Source of the DNA: Cololabis saira | Lineage: Eukaryota > Chordata > Actinopteri > Beloniformes > Belonidae | Length of the DNA: 64,000 bases | NCBI RefSeq assembly: GCF_033807715.1 | Contig: NC_084599.1 | Coordinates: 10,025,625-10,089,624 of the forward strand | Reading direction: 5' to 3' | In this document: one piece after another, positions 52,647-64,000 of the stretch | How positions within the stretch are numbered: position 1 is the stretch's first letter | Layout: every line of letters starts with the position of its first letter | Translations under genes and position numbers: made by a program | The notes under the pieces: generated by a model | Databases searched by the model: none | Told to the model about the DNA's origin: nothing | The model's input: the letters and a program-made list of their open reading frames with translations, nothing else

Positions 52647-54966
52647 AGTATACAAGACACTGAAGGATCAGAAAAGAAACATGCATCGTGATGGGGTTTT
52701 TCTAAGTTAACACATTTCAATTTTAACATATTATTATCTACTATACCTAAAGTGTTGTCACTTACATGTCTGTATGTCCAGACGTATTCATTAAGAAGCT
52801 GACACAGTACTAACTATAATGCTCCGCTTTCTGAAATCTGATAATCTGCAGCAAAATGTAAAAACAAAAAAGGAAATATTCTGCATGTCATTATTACAGT
52901 GTGTCTCTGAGCTTTAAGCTTTAACTTTCACCTGTGGACGTCTTCGGCCTCAAAATGGATGGTCCGTTAAGCACCGCCAACCAGTGACAAGGTGCTACCA
53001 CCAGGTGGTGACATGCACAAGTGTAAAGTTTTAATTATCTTAATCAGGGAGGACAGCAGAGGAAGGCATCAGTTTTAATTTTTGGTGGTGGTGACGGTAA
53101 ATGCTGGTGAATGTGATCAGAGATGCTCACGGCCCTTCAGTGCATCTTCTCTTGTAATATCAGAGTGAGTCGGTCTCTTTTTGTTGTGTAAGAGAGACAA
53201 CGAGGGAGAGGCCTGGGGCAGGGTTAATGACCTTTTTTGTGTATTTTATTGTATTATATTTATTTCTCTGTACTCTACTCTTTACCCAGAGGTTTTAATT
53301 GTATTTAGCATTCTGTGATCTAATATAGGGTTATTATATGACTAAGCTGACCATGAGAAAAACAGAGAGGAATCAAGGTATGTGTTTGTGAGCAGCGTAA
53401 ATCAACCAGAACAAATGCATTTGCTCTCCGTTAAACTTCTCATGTGTGCTGGTAGTAGTGATCCTTCCACAAAAAAGGCTGACTTGTACGGGCTCCAGAA
53501 GTAATTTCACAGAGTTTTTCTTCTTCCCTCGCTCTGCACCTGCTTTAAGAGGACCTTCCTCTCTAGACGTTGTTATTTTTCATTTATTTGTGCCCCCAGG
53601 TTTTCAATCATACATCCATTACTAAGCAAACAAATAAGTTCCGGGCCTAACGCTGCAGACACAAATATAGACATGAGTTATGAGATTGAGAGGAGCCGGG
53701 GCCGGCTTTAGAAACCTAATACACAACATCTGCACTGGACGAGACACACAACCAGAGCATCCCACAACAAAGTCCTGCAGTCTGCTGCTCCACACTCATA
53801 TGTGTTGACCTGTCTCATGTGGAAAGACAGGAAGGATGGGGGGAAGAACCGTGGCAGATGTTAGCGTTGGGGAGGAGACAGGAATAAAATAATCATTATT
53901 ATCAGTTTAAGTGCTGAGCGTCATGATTTATGGAGCCAAAGTGGAGCTGGTTGAAGTGTCACATAGGATTTCCAGGGGCATCTGTCTTGTGGTTTTGGCA
54001 GCTCGTTGTACCTCGGGTTCAGATGTTTGCATCCCTTTTCCTGACATGCTTACCCTCTCCCAGCACCCCCTACCTCCAGTACAGCGCACCTCCGATTACT
54101 CCCCTTCTCTCTCCTTAAACCATCCATCCATCCTCACATCTGCTTTTCATTGAGCCCTGCATGTCTCCGAAGACTTGAGTGCATTAAACGCTGGCACAAG
54201 TGCAGTCTCACTCTGACACTTAACGCGATGCTTATAGGTGACTTAAAAGGGAGAGGCGAGAATTATAGAAAATGATGTGTCACCAAAATAAAAAATCACC
54301 CAAGATTACCACCAATTACACTTAATAATGCAGTCCAGAGCATCTGCTGATCAGATGGTGGACTGGCCTGTCTGTGGAGAAATAATGACACAATAAAGAG
54401 TGAGCGTGAAAGAGGCTCATCGAGGGAGACAGCAACATACAACTACGTGATGATGTGGTTGGTGTTTTTTCGGTACTGTATAGATTGGAATGCTTTGTAC
54501 GGTAACGCAGTCATAACTGAATATCTGGAGATAATAGCCGTGTTGCTTGAGAGAGGTTAGGTTCTGTTAGATTGGAGACACATGTCTGCTCGGCTTTATT
54601 AGTCATTTATTAGTCACTGAGGTCAGGGGAGACTTTGTAGCCAAGGCACAGCGCTGTTGAACTTGAACATTACTCTGATCATCAGCCCCCGAGGTACCTG
54701 GGATAGGTGTACAGTTACAGCGCGGGCCTAACCGGCCACGATCCCCGACGTGAAGTTCACCCAGTTATGTGAAGTGTGCTTAACGATCGATGTAATCACA
54801 GTCACATTGACTGCAACTCTTCCAATAAAGAGTGAGTGAGAAAGTCATGAGCACATTTGTCAGAATTATCTGCATTCATTCATTCATTGTTCTTGTCCAA
54901 TGTCTTGTTTTTCCGCCTTCACGATCGCAGAGCCTATACAGTCATCAACAGAGACAGTAGAAGGAG
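52647..54966. other. Gene-free stretch
   Basis: No exon, RNA gene or repeat recognised. Confidence 0.3.
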
Positions 54967-54974
54967 CTTTCCAC

Positions 54975-55718
54975 TAGGAATGGGCGATATTTTACCGTTC
55001 ACGATAAACCGTCAAAAAAATTCCCCACGGTAAGAATTTGTCATGTCGCGGTAAAAACGATAAATTCCCGTTGATGATTTTTTTGTGTAAAGCTGATTTT
55101 TGGAAGGAAGGAAGGAAGGAAGGAAGGAAGGAAGGAAGGAAGGAAGGAAGGAAGGAAGGAAGGAAGGAAGGAAGGAAGGAAGGAAGGAAGGAAGGAAGGA
55201 AGGAAGGAAGGAAGGAAGGAAGGAAGGAAGGAAGGAAGGAAGGAAACAAGGAAAGAAGGAAGGAAGGGAGAAAAGAGGAAGGGCAGAAGGAAGGAGAGAG
55301 CAGGAGGAAAGAAGGAAGGAAGGGGAAAAAAGAAGGAAGAAAGGAAGGAAGGAAGGAAGGAAGGAAGGAAGGAAGGAAGGAAGGAAGAAAACAAGGAAAG
55401 AAGGAAGGAAGGAAGGAAGGAAGGAAGGAAGGAAGGAAGGAAGGAAGGAAGGAAGGAAGGAAGAAAACAAGGAAAGAAGGAAGGAAGGGAGAAAAGAGGA
55501 AGGGAAGAAGGAAGGAGAGAGCAGGAGGAAAGAAGGAAGGAAGGGGAAAAAAGAAGGAAGGAAGGAAGGAAGGAAGGAAGGAAGGAAGGAAGGAAGGAAG
55601 GAAGGAAGGAAGGAAGGAAGGAAGGAAGGAAGGAAGGAAAGAAAGAAAGGGGAGAAGGAAGGGAGAAAACAAGGAAAGGAGGAAGGAAGGGAGAAAAGAG
55701 GAAGGGAAGAAGGAAGGA

Positions 55719-55799
<81 letters not shown>

Positions 55800-55972
55800 T
55801 CCCGTTGATGAGGTTTTTGTGTAACAAACATGGCGGATCTGAGAGCGAGATAGATTTATAGTTACAAAGGTGGAGTTGAATTGGTATTTTTTTTATCGTC
55901 ATTTTTATCGTTATCGGGATAAATGCCAGAAATGATCGTGATACATTTTTTAGTCCATACCGCCCATCCCTA
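54975..55972. mobile_element. hAT-type MITE containing a (GGAA)n array
   Basis: Termini TAGGAATGGGCGATATTTTA and AGTCCATACCGCCCATCCCTA-like inverted ends are flanked by the 8-bp duplication CTTTCCAC (54967-54974, 55973-55980). About 700 of 998 bp are tetranucleotide array, so the original element was near 300 bp. No transposase. Confidence 0.87.
55102..55798. repeat. (GGAA)n/(GAAA)n array with higher-order structure
   Basis: Long GGAA runs are interrupted by a recurring variant block (AAACAAGGAAAGAAGG, then GGGAGAAAAGAGGAAGG, then GAGAGAGCAGGAGGAAAG) near 55244, 55468 and partly 55665. The last ~80 bp are (GAAA)n. Open frames of 250-320 codons on both strands are artefacts of the stop-free repeat. 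Confidence 0.95.
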
Positions 55973-55980
55973 CTTTCCAC

Positions 55981-58900
55981 TCACAATCACATTGCATCTG
56001 AGTTTTATCACCTCGTGGGCTTTGTTCCCGGTGGATTTTTGCATAGATGGAAACCTGATGAATGGATGATATGAGATCAGGGCATATTGCACGGTGACTG
56101 GAACCGTGTTTGGCTCCACAGTCTCTGCCAAAGAAAGTAATCAAACATGTCCTAAACCAAATTCTATAATACCATGTTTATTCCCTTATAATTGCAGCGT
56201 TGTTTGAAGCATTAGTTTATGTGTTCGTGTCCAGGGAAGTATACACTCTGACAAACTGCCGCTTTAATCTCACTTCTCCTCTTATACGTCTCGGTGAGCT
56301 CCTCAGTTTACCGTCATTCTTTCGTGATGCTCATTGAAAGGAACGTGGTACTTTAATTATACAGGAGAGGAGGCATAGAGAGAGAGAGAGAGCAATTGAT
56401 ACCATGTGATGACATTTATGGAGCGGAAGATACCACTTTAGATTTAACAGGGTATGATTAGACAAAACGAACAGGGTCTGTTTCTTGCCCAATCCAAAGG
56501 GAACATTTTTGTTTTTAGGGGTGCTGTTCCAGGAGACCGATAACAATAGAGTCCTTATTTGTGCATACGTCTTTAGCTGGCCGTGCTGACATCAGTGGCT
56601 CTTTGTGAGGATGAGCCAGCACATCTGTACTCGGGGTCTGTGCTGAACGCAGCACTTGCCCCCGGTGTTTCTGGCACTGTCCTGCCTCTTTCTTTTCTTC
56701 ATCCTTCTTCTTTCTGCCCCTGTGTCCCTGATCTCACGCCCTTGCAGGCTTGCTCCTAATTGGGCTTGAATGCTTGCAAGTGTGTATATCAGAGGGGATC
56801 CTCCCACCCTGTTTGTTCTGAAGTGTTAACCAGAATTGGACCAGTTTCCACGGTCGGATTGTGACAGATTGAATCCTTTTGGATTCAGCGCATTCAAAAG
56901 TCTATTGTTCAAGTAAAGCAGATGTGTTTTAGACATTTTCCTTCTGGATAAAATGTTTACGAAATGCTACGTGCTTTTTTCCAGGTTTCCTTTGCTTTTT
57001 TTTTTCTACTTTGCTGCAGACAACTTTAGCAGGTCAGAGGAATGGCATGAAACTGTAAATTTGTGCATCGGAACCAAATAAAGTTTGACATTACTTAGGT
57101 GTGTGAGTCAAGGTTCAAAATCCCACTGGGTTTGATGATATCACTGGATTTCACAGGTAGATTTTTCATTCTTGCGTTTCCCCTCAGAACATAGCATGGA
57201 AAAATATTCACACCAAAGGAATGTAAAGTTTGATGAACACATCGCAGCTATGTGAAACAGACCACCCATAAAGTGCACAACAAGAAGCAGGATACTTCTT
57301 CAGCTCTCTCAAAAAAAAACTGCTCACCCTTTCATCCACTCAGAAACACACACACTCTTTCTTCACTTGTCACTCCGGCTGCATGTCTTACATTTCATCA
57401 CAGCCGCTGATACTCTCTCTGGCTTCCACCTCTTGATCAAGCCAGGCTCTAACACACAATGAAATATTCATGCTGAATTACCATGGCACTTTCAATATAA
57501 ACTGAATTTACTTTTGGGTTACATCCAGGCCAGCATATGCCGAGAAGTCTGCTGTTTCCCCCAACAGAGCATGACTGATTCCGTTAATGTAGCAAAGCCC
57601 TAAATTACTAGAGTGTTAACTTTCTGCATCAGGGAGTGTGTCTGTGTGTGTGTCTGTGTGCGTGTCTGTGTGTGTCTGTGTGATACTTTTCTTCGGACTG
57701 ACACAGCTAGTCTCTACAATGAGCACACTTAGATTTGACACGGACAATGTTTATGTTGGGAAGTCTTAATTTAGGAATTTTATGAAGTAATCTTTCCCTG
57801 ATTGTATTTGAACATATGAATTAAAAGCAGGCAGAAAAGTCTTATGTGTCACTTCCTCCAGCACAATTGATGAAAATACACAGAGGTTAACAGTAACTAC
57901 TTTCAAAACAGTGTCCATGCTAATGTCAGACACTAATATTATAATTATGCTGGGGAGGGTACGTACCAGGTCACCGAGTCTGAGATATATTTGGTGTCAA
58001 GGTCATTTAAGGCTTTGGTCTGAATTTAAAACCATTATGAAATCTGTCTGGGAACCAACGCAGGGACGTAAGCGTAGTGGTGAGGTGTTTTTTTATCGTT
58101 ATCGTCTAGTCTAACTGCAGTGTTTTGAAAAACTGGAGATGACACAGGAAGCTCCAAGTCTTAAAGGAGGTTAAAAGAAAAAAAGAAAAGCTTTAAAACT
58201 GCTGAATTCCCCAATCCTCTGCCGGTCCTCTCCGCTCTGCAGTATGTCTTTCAACTCATGATTTAGGTTTTATGGGGCTGCAACAGCAATCATTTGGGTT
58301 ACTTCGTACTTCACGTTTCTGGCAAACAACTTTTTGGGTTTTCAGTGTTTAACCTGCATGCTACCTGACTATCAGTAAATGTTGGACACTCAGAACTACA
58401 TGCTGGTGAACTGGACTGGAACCATCGTTCCATTTAGCTAGAAAAAAGATTTTCAAGCAGAGAAGAAGACTATTTCAAGAGAGAATTATGAACATTTACT
58501 ATCCGGAGGGCTATTGCATGAAAGCAGAACTGAAAAAATCCAGGATGTTTGAGAAACATGTGTTTAACATAATGAGTTTAACATATGCTACTAAGTTCAT
58601 CCCACTCCAGTCTGTTGCACGAATGCAAAGCCAGAATGAGAAGACGCAGGTATGTCAAGCTACATTTGACGAATCCTGCTATGCGAGTGTCCAAGTTTTC
58701 TTAAGCAGACCGTGAGGTCAGTCACAGATTTACTGATGCAGAAATGGAGAGGAAGTGCGCTTCTTATTTTTCATCAAGTGATTGAGCAAGAGTCGATAAA
58801 GGAAATGTATGAGCCAGTCAAATACTTAATACATTGAAAAAACGCAATATTACCATTATTGTTAAACTTAGATGACACTAGCTCATTTGCAAAATAACTT

Positions 58901-59254
58901 TCTTACTGTGAGTGATGTCAAACCATAGTTGGGCAATTTTGAGGAAGTTGGAACTTCATTAAAAAAAATATCATATTTTTGAACAATGAAAAGCATTTTT
59001 TTCATGGCTTGTAATAATATGAACAAAAGATGCAGTCGGGAACTACCCAAAAATCCAGTAACTGGCTAGAAAGTGTGAACACGTACAATGCTCATGCCCC
59101 TCCCAACCTTCCTGCTGGACTCCAAAACTGTCTCCCCCTGCTGGCGAGGAGTGCACTGTGCTCACAATAGTGTGTGCGTCTGAGCTGGAGGAAGTTACGT
59201 CACTATGGAAACTCGAGCATCAGAGAACAGACAACTGAATCTCTAAAACGCCAC
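55981..59254. other. Gene-free stretch
   Basis: No exon recognised. A short imperfect TGTGTCTG array lies at about 57631-57681. Confidence 0.3.
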
Positions 59255-59258
59255 TTAA

Positions 59259-59532
59259 AGGAGCATGAGGCAGGATTGAGGCAGGATTTATGAAAAATCA
59301 AACAAAAAAGAATGACCCATTAGTGTATCTCTCCGTTGCCTTGAACAGGCTGTGTGCTGCAAAATGTGCTGCAATTCCGGGCCGGAATTTCCCGCGCTGG
59401 GCTGCGGATGTGACGTCACATGACGCTGCATGCGCGTTCTCCCCGTTCTCCCGTGCCGGCTTCACTGTTGGCTGCAGTACCCCCAACGGCCGTCGTGGTG
59501 AAGGGTGGCGCTAAAGGGAGCCTCATGCTCCT
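59259..59532. mobile_element. TTAA-flanked MITE
   Basis: AGGAGCATGAGGC at the left and GCCTCATGCTCCT at the right are exact inverted repeats flanked by TTAA (59255-59258, 59533-59536). TTAA duplication points to a piggyBac-like mechanism. The interior is CpG-rich, with TGACGTCACATGACG (a CRE-like core). Confidence 0.75.
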
Positions 59533-61135
59533 TTAAATATTCACCCAAGTTTTATTTCAGGCACCGTCATTTTCTCTTATTTTTGGTTTGATTCTCCTCA
59601 ACGGTCTTCTTCTGCTTACTTTGCTTACATGTGTAAACCGTAACTTTGCAGTGTTTGTTTGTCCGTCATTTGAATAAACATCTTACACCCGCTTGACATC
59701 TAGTTTTCCTCAAGCAGTGGCATGCAATTGAGCCTTTGTCAAGCCCCGCCCCTGTTGCTAGGTCGGACAAAACTGTCATCTCTCCCGTCCAATTCCATTT
59801 TTTATTATATTGGATATATATATATATATTTATCAATTGATTTTTATATCCTTTTATTTCTAATTATTGTACCAAAGAAAATCAACAGCAACTACATATA
59901 AATAGAAAGGAACACTTCGGGTACCGTCTAGTGAGGGAATAAAAAGATAATAATAACATGGTGGAAGGGTTGAAGAGTCTGGCCGTCCACATAGCTTTAT
60001 CCAAAGCAAAATATTTTCGTAATTTACCATTGGTTTTGGGATAAAATGTAATTCCTGTGATTCTCTCTGGGTAGCGGGTGTCTCTTTTACAAGTGCCACA
60101 AGCACACCGCTGAACCAGTTTAAGATAAATAAATAAATGCTTTTGGTTGTAGCTATGGGTTGTAGCCTGTTGCAGAGCCGACTTTGTTTTGGAAGTACGC
60201 ATTGTTTTTCTGCCAATTTGGGGATAAACAATACGCTGCACCCTCACTACTCTGCGTGCAGTGTGTTACAAAGTGTTCCTTTTACTAATACAAAGTTTAA
60301 AAGAATAATCCAGGGATTTAAATTTGGATACAAGGCAAGAAAAAATAAGCTTTTTCCATTGATGTGAACGAGAGACGGCTGTTTTGTCCAACCAGATATT
60401 CTGCCCCGGATGTAGCAACGGAGAAGGATTTTTCTGATTGGTCGGTCAGGGACCAATCAGAAGGTTGACAAAGGCTCAATTGCTTCTATGAAGCACGGGA
60501 CTGGAGGGGAGGGGGCGGCTGTGTTTGACAAATGTCAGACATTCTCTGAATAACATTTTTTCAAACACGCCCCTCGGCTGCGATTGGAGGAGCTGCAACG
60601 GGAGCGGTGGAAACTCGAAACTACATTGCAAGCTGCAGGTAGTGCCGAAAGAGCTGATTTGTTCCTCAAATTATCCTGTTTATGTAATATTATCAGAAAA
60701 CAGTGGTAATTTCAGCAAATATGACAAAATTACACTTATGAGCTGCAACTTTAATGTAAGGGCACATATTTTGTAGAATCTGTTTCTGTGTTAGGTGCAT
60801 TTCCATTAGCCCTAAAGTTGCACAAAACCAAATATCGAAAATGAAATTCTGTAATGGAAACGGCAATAATTATAAAAAACTCATAAAAGCGCATATCGAA
60901 TAAACCTTTTTATGCTTCCAGGAGGTGCTTTTTCAGGGGATTATATAATGCAATAATTCGCAAAAGTGTCATGGAAAAGCTTTTTGCAAAAATCTACTTT
61001 TGCATGGGTGTGTGCGTGAGTGTTTCCTTCACCAGCCTTCTTGGCAATCTACTATATTTTATTGGTCCCTCAAGAAAAGGATAAAAAAAAAGTGAAAAAG
61101 AATTTAAAAAAAAAGATTCTGCCAAAGCAGACTAA

Positions 61136-61884
61136 TGGCGCTTTTCCACTAGTACCTACTCAGCCCGGCTGGGCTCGCCTCAACTCAGTTTGGTGCTTTT
61201 CCACTAGGGGTCGAGGCGTGTCAAGTAAATACTTTTTCTGTAGATTCTGAGCGTGCTGAGTCAGCTGCATCTGACGTCATCACAGTACACGCCACCGATT
61301 GGTCAGGGGGCCGTCAGACGTCTGAGTCAGGATATGGACATCAACGAAAGAGCGACTCTGACGGCAGCTTCTTGTTTATTTTATTCGACAGGCAATGTCA
61401 GCGCAAAAGTCTGTTTGGTGATCCAACTCTGAGGTGCAGATGTTCATAAACCAGGTGGCTGAGGGGAGAATTAAAAAGGGATCTAGACGGGCGATAAGGA
61501 ACAACCAGATCTACCAGGAGCTCTGTCACTTCGTAGCTGCTCGCAGCTACTAACGGACTTTTCAGTAGCGCCGAGACAACTCAAAAAATTTAAGTGTCGC
61601 CATATGAAGCTTCTCTCACTCTCATTTTTTAACTTGATTATCGAACACAAGCCACAGACCCAGCAGCACATATATATCATCTCTTCCAGGTTCTACATGT
61701 TTAGTGTTGTTGTTTTCTTCGTTTAGAATAGATCACACAATCAAATACTACATAACAGCAGCTTTGCTCCAACCTCCTACTTCTGCTCCAGGTGCTGAAT
61801 TGTTATGGAAAAGAAACTTGGCCAAGTTGAGTGGAGCTGAGCTGAGATGAGTAGAGCTGAGTAGGTACTAGTGGAAAAGTGCCA
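61136..61884. mobile_element. Harbinger-type MITE, second copy
   Basis: Ends TGGCGCTTTTCCACTAGTAC and GTACTAGTGGAAAAGTGCCA are inverted repeats flanked by TAA (61133-61135, 61885-61887). Shares with 21879-22602 the blocks TGACGTCATCAC, GATTGGTC, and the frame MFINQVAEGRIKKGSRRAIR followed by NNQIYQELCHF and, past a stop, RTFQ. It lacks the left-end tandem duplication seen in the first copy. Confidence 0.82.
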
Positions 61885-62244
61885 TAAGATTACCGAAAGT
61901 GGAACTTGAAAAAGTAGGAAAGAAAAGACAAAACAGTGATGGGTGCAGTGTGGTGAGTGTGTGATGTGTTGTGGTGTGTTTTGTGTTGTGTTGTGTTTGA
62001 GAAGAAAGAGACATAAGACAGACAGGTATTTATAGACAAGAGCGCAGGGGGAGGGGGGGTGTATTCTGTTTATCATTGAAAAAAATGTGGTGTGTGACGT
62101 GTGTAGTGTGTGTGCAGTGTGTTGGGGACGCTTATAGGCCTGTGATTATAATTAAGTGTCGGGAGGAGGAGGGAAGTGTTGATATATAAATTACTTATAC
62201 CTAATATCTTTTCATACATACATACATACATACATACGTACGTA

Positions 62245-62384
<140 letters not shown>

Positions 62385-62519
62385 TACATACATACATACA
62401 CACTCAGTCTCACATAAAAATCAATGTGTGGATATCTTTTAGAAAATACATAAATGTCCTACATTTATTCATTTCTTGGGATATTATCTTATTTGGTGTT
62501 ATGTACCTTATCACAATTC

Positions 62520-62888
62520 ACGGTTAATACATCATACATACATACACATATGCATAGATATACATACATATATACATATGTACACATACACGCATACATA
62601 CACAAATATGCATATATACCCCCACCTACATAGATACACACCCATGCACACAATTATAGTTTGAATTTGCGTTTATATGCACACATACACACCCATCCAT
62701 ACACATATACCTATGTACAGTATGTGTATATTTATGGATGTATGTAGGCTACCTAGCATACACACACATTTTCTATACATGTGTACATGCATATACATAT
62801 ACTGTACATACATATACATACATACAAATAAATAAATATATATACAGTCATTATAATACAACTAATAATACTAAAAATGATACTACTG

Positions 62889-62919
<31 letters not shown>

Positions 62920-62965
62920 TACTAGTACTACTACTAATAATAATAATCATAATAACAATAATAAT
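62520..62965. repeat. Low-complexity CATA/TACA-rich and (TAC)n/(AAT)n sequence
   Basis: Scattered CATACATA words to about 62840, then (TAC)n at 62879-62935 grading into AATAATAAT. It leads directly into the satellite. No coding potential. Confidence 0.8.
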
Positions 62966-62967
62966 TA

Positions 62968-64000
62968 AAGCTGCAAGCAGCGATGAACGGGCCCTCGCAC
63001 TCACGGCCACCGCCCCGCATAAGCATATCAGAAATGACACCACCCACGACTTCCTATGTCAAACCATTCAAAAGTTATAGCAGAAAAAAGGGACAACCAA
63101 TCAGAAGAAGGGGCGGGGATAATTCAGGCCAATGAAGGTCAAGGACTCCATACAGAATCTGATGACACCACCCACGACTCTGTATGTCAAACCATTCCAA
63201 AGTTATAGCAGAAAATCGGGACAACCAATCAGAAGAAGGGGCGGTGCTAATTAAGGCCAACGAAGCTTAAGAATTCATTACAGAGTCCCATGACACCATC
63301 CACGACTTCTTATGTCAAACCATTAAAAAGTTATAACAGAAAAAAGGGACAACCAATCAGAAGAAGGGGCGGGGCTAATTCAGGCCAATGAAGGTCATGG
63401 ACTCCATAAAGAATCTGATGACACCAGACACGACTCTCTATGTCAAACCATTCAAAAGTTATAGCAGAAAAAAGGGACAACCAATCAGAAGAAGGGGCGG
63501 GGCTAATTCAGGCCAATGAAGGTCAAGGACTCCATACAGAATCTGATGACACCACCCACGACTCTCTATGTCAAACCATTCCAAAGTTATAGCAGAAAAT
63601 CGGGACAACCAATCAGAAGAAGGGGCGGGGCTAATTAAGGCCAACGAAGCTTAAGAATTCATTACAGAGTCCCATGACACCATCCACGACTTCTTATGTC
63701 AAACCATTAAAAAGTTATAACAGAAAAAAGGGACAACCAATCAGAAGAAGGGGCGGGGCTAATTCAGGCCAATGAAGGTCATGGACTCCATAAAGAATCT
63801 GATGACACCAGACACGACTCTCTATGTCAAACCATTCCAAAGTTATAGCAGAAAATCGGGACAACCAATCAGAAGAAGGGGCGGGGCTAATTAAGGCCAA
63901 CGAAGCTCAAGGACTCCATACAGAATCTGATGACACCACCCACGACTCTCTATGTCAAACCATTCAAAAGTTATAGCAGAAAATCAGGACAACCAATCAG
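62968..64000. repeat. 128-bp tandem satellite with 384-bp higher-order period, open at right edge
   Basis: Units start at 63090, 63218, 63346, 63474, 63602, 63730, 63858 and 63986, exactly 128 bp apart. A leading section (62968-63089) starts AAGCTGCAAGCAGCGATGAA and joins a partial unit. Units 1 and 4 differ at 2 positions, 2 and 5 at 1, and 3 and 6 at 3, while neighbours differ much more, so the array has a three-unit period. Unit 7 is a hybrid (left like unit 2, right like unit 1). Each unit has ACCAATCAG followed by GGGGCGG. The repeated 61-codon minus-strand frame is a by-product. Confidence 0.95.

Noticed and set aside
54992..55980. Open frames of 117-322 codons on both strands through the GGAA array
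   Set aside because: The tetranucleotide repeat lacks stop codons in every frame; the peptides are pure FLPS or KEGR repeats.
63075..63900. Three near-identical 61-codon minus-strand frames, like a small gene family
   Set aside because: They recur with the satellite unit; the array and not the frame is conserved.
63090..64000. Regular direct repeats suggesting a CRISPR array
   Set aside because: The whole 128-bp unit repeats with no unique spacers, and the host is a eukaryote.

Overview
This window is vertebrate nuclear DNA, almost certainly from a ray-finned (teleost) fish. Coding exons are short with GT/AG introns. The intergenic space is full of teleost-type repeats: L2-like LINEs, tRNA-derived SINEs, hAT, Harbinger and Tc1-like DNA transposons, and very long (CA)n, (TA)n and (GGAA)n arrays. 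There are no operons, bacterial promoters, CRISPR arrays or phage genes. Most open frames over 60 codons are chance frames in introns or repeats.

Two genes can be read exon by exon. (1) 5496-11003, plus strand: the last 14 coding exons (291 residues) of an SSBP-family gene, best matched to ssbp3. Its product is a nuclear partner of LDB1/LIM-homeodomain complexes. The 5' exons with the LUFS/LisH domain lie before the window. (2) 20803-15918, minus strand: a complete four-exon dio1 gene for type 1 iodothyronine deiodinase (248 residues). It has an in-frame UGA selenocysteine codon at 19356-19358 and a well-formed SECIS element at 15628-15692 in its 3' UTR. The two genes converge tail to tail across about 1-4 kb of 3' UTR and spacer. 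Both map to human 1p32.3, which supports the assignments.

A third gene probably starts at 29925. It is a CpG-rich first coding exon (29925-30180, plus) with a TATA-like box and a clean donor, but I do not recognise the product. No further exon is recognisable between 30181 and 64000. That segment may be a very long first intron or intergenic DNA.

Repeat layout: a TIR element with a nested palindromic MITE (1.25-2.37 kb); a TA-flanked MITE in an ssbp3 intron (7.2-7.6 kb); a SINE, a MITE and transposon and LINE relics in dio1 introns (16.6-19.0 kb); giant TA arrays in dio1 intron 1; an L2-like LINE split by a Harbinger-type MITE (21.5-24.4 kb); a second LINE fragment (26.7-27.0 kb); a TA-flanked element between 98-bp direct repeats (40.1-41.0 kb); a SINE (44.5 kb); a pair of hAT elements in opposite orientation (46.3 and 51.9 kb); a Tc1-like relic (48.5-49.3 kb); a hAT MITE swollen by a (GGAA)n array (55 kb); a TTAA-flanked MITE (59.3 kb); a second Harbinger-type MITE (61.1-61.9 kb); and a 128-bp tandem satellite with 384-bp higher-order periodicity running off the right edge (63.0-64.0 kb).

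I found no evidence of a wholly new biological system. The items most worth checking are the dio1 SECIS and active site, the promoter-motif-bearing higher-order satellite, and the Harbinger MITEs that still carry a Myb/SANT-like coding relic.
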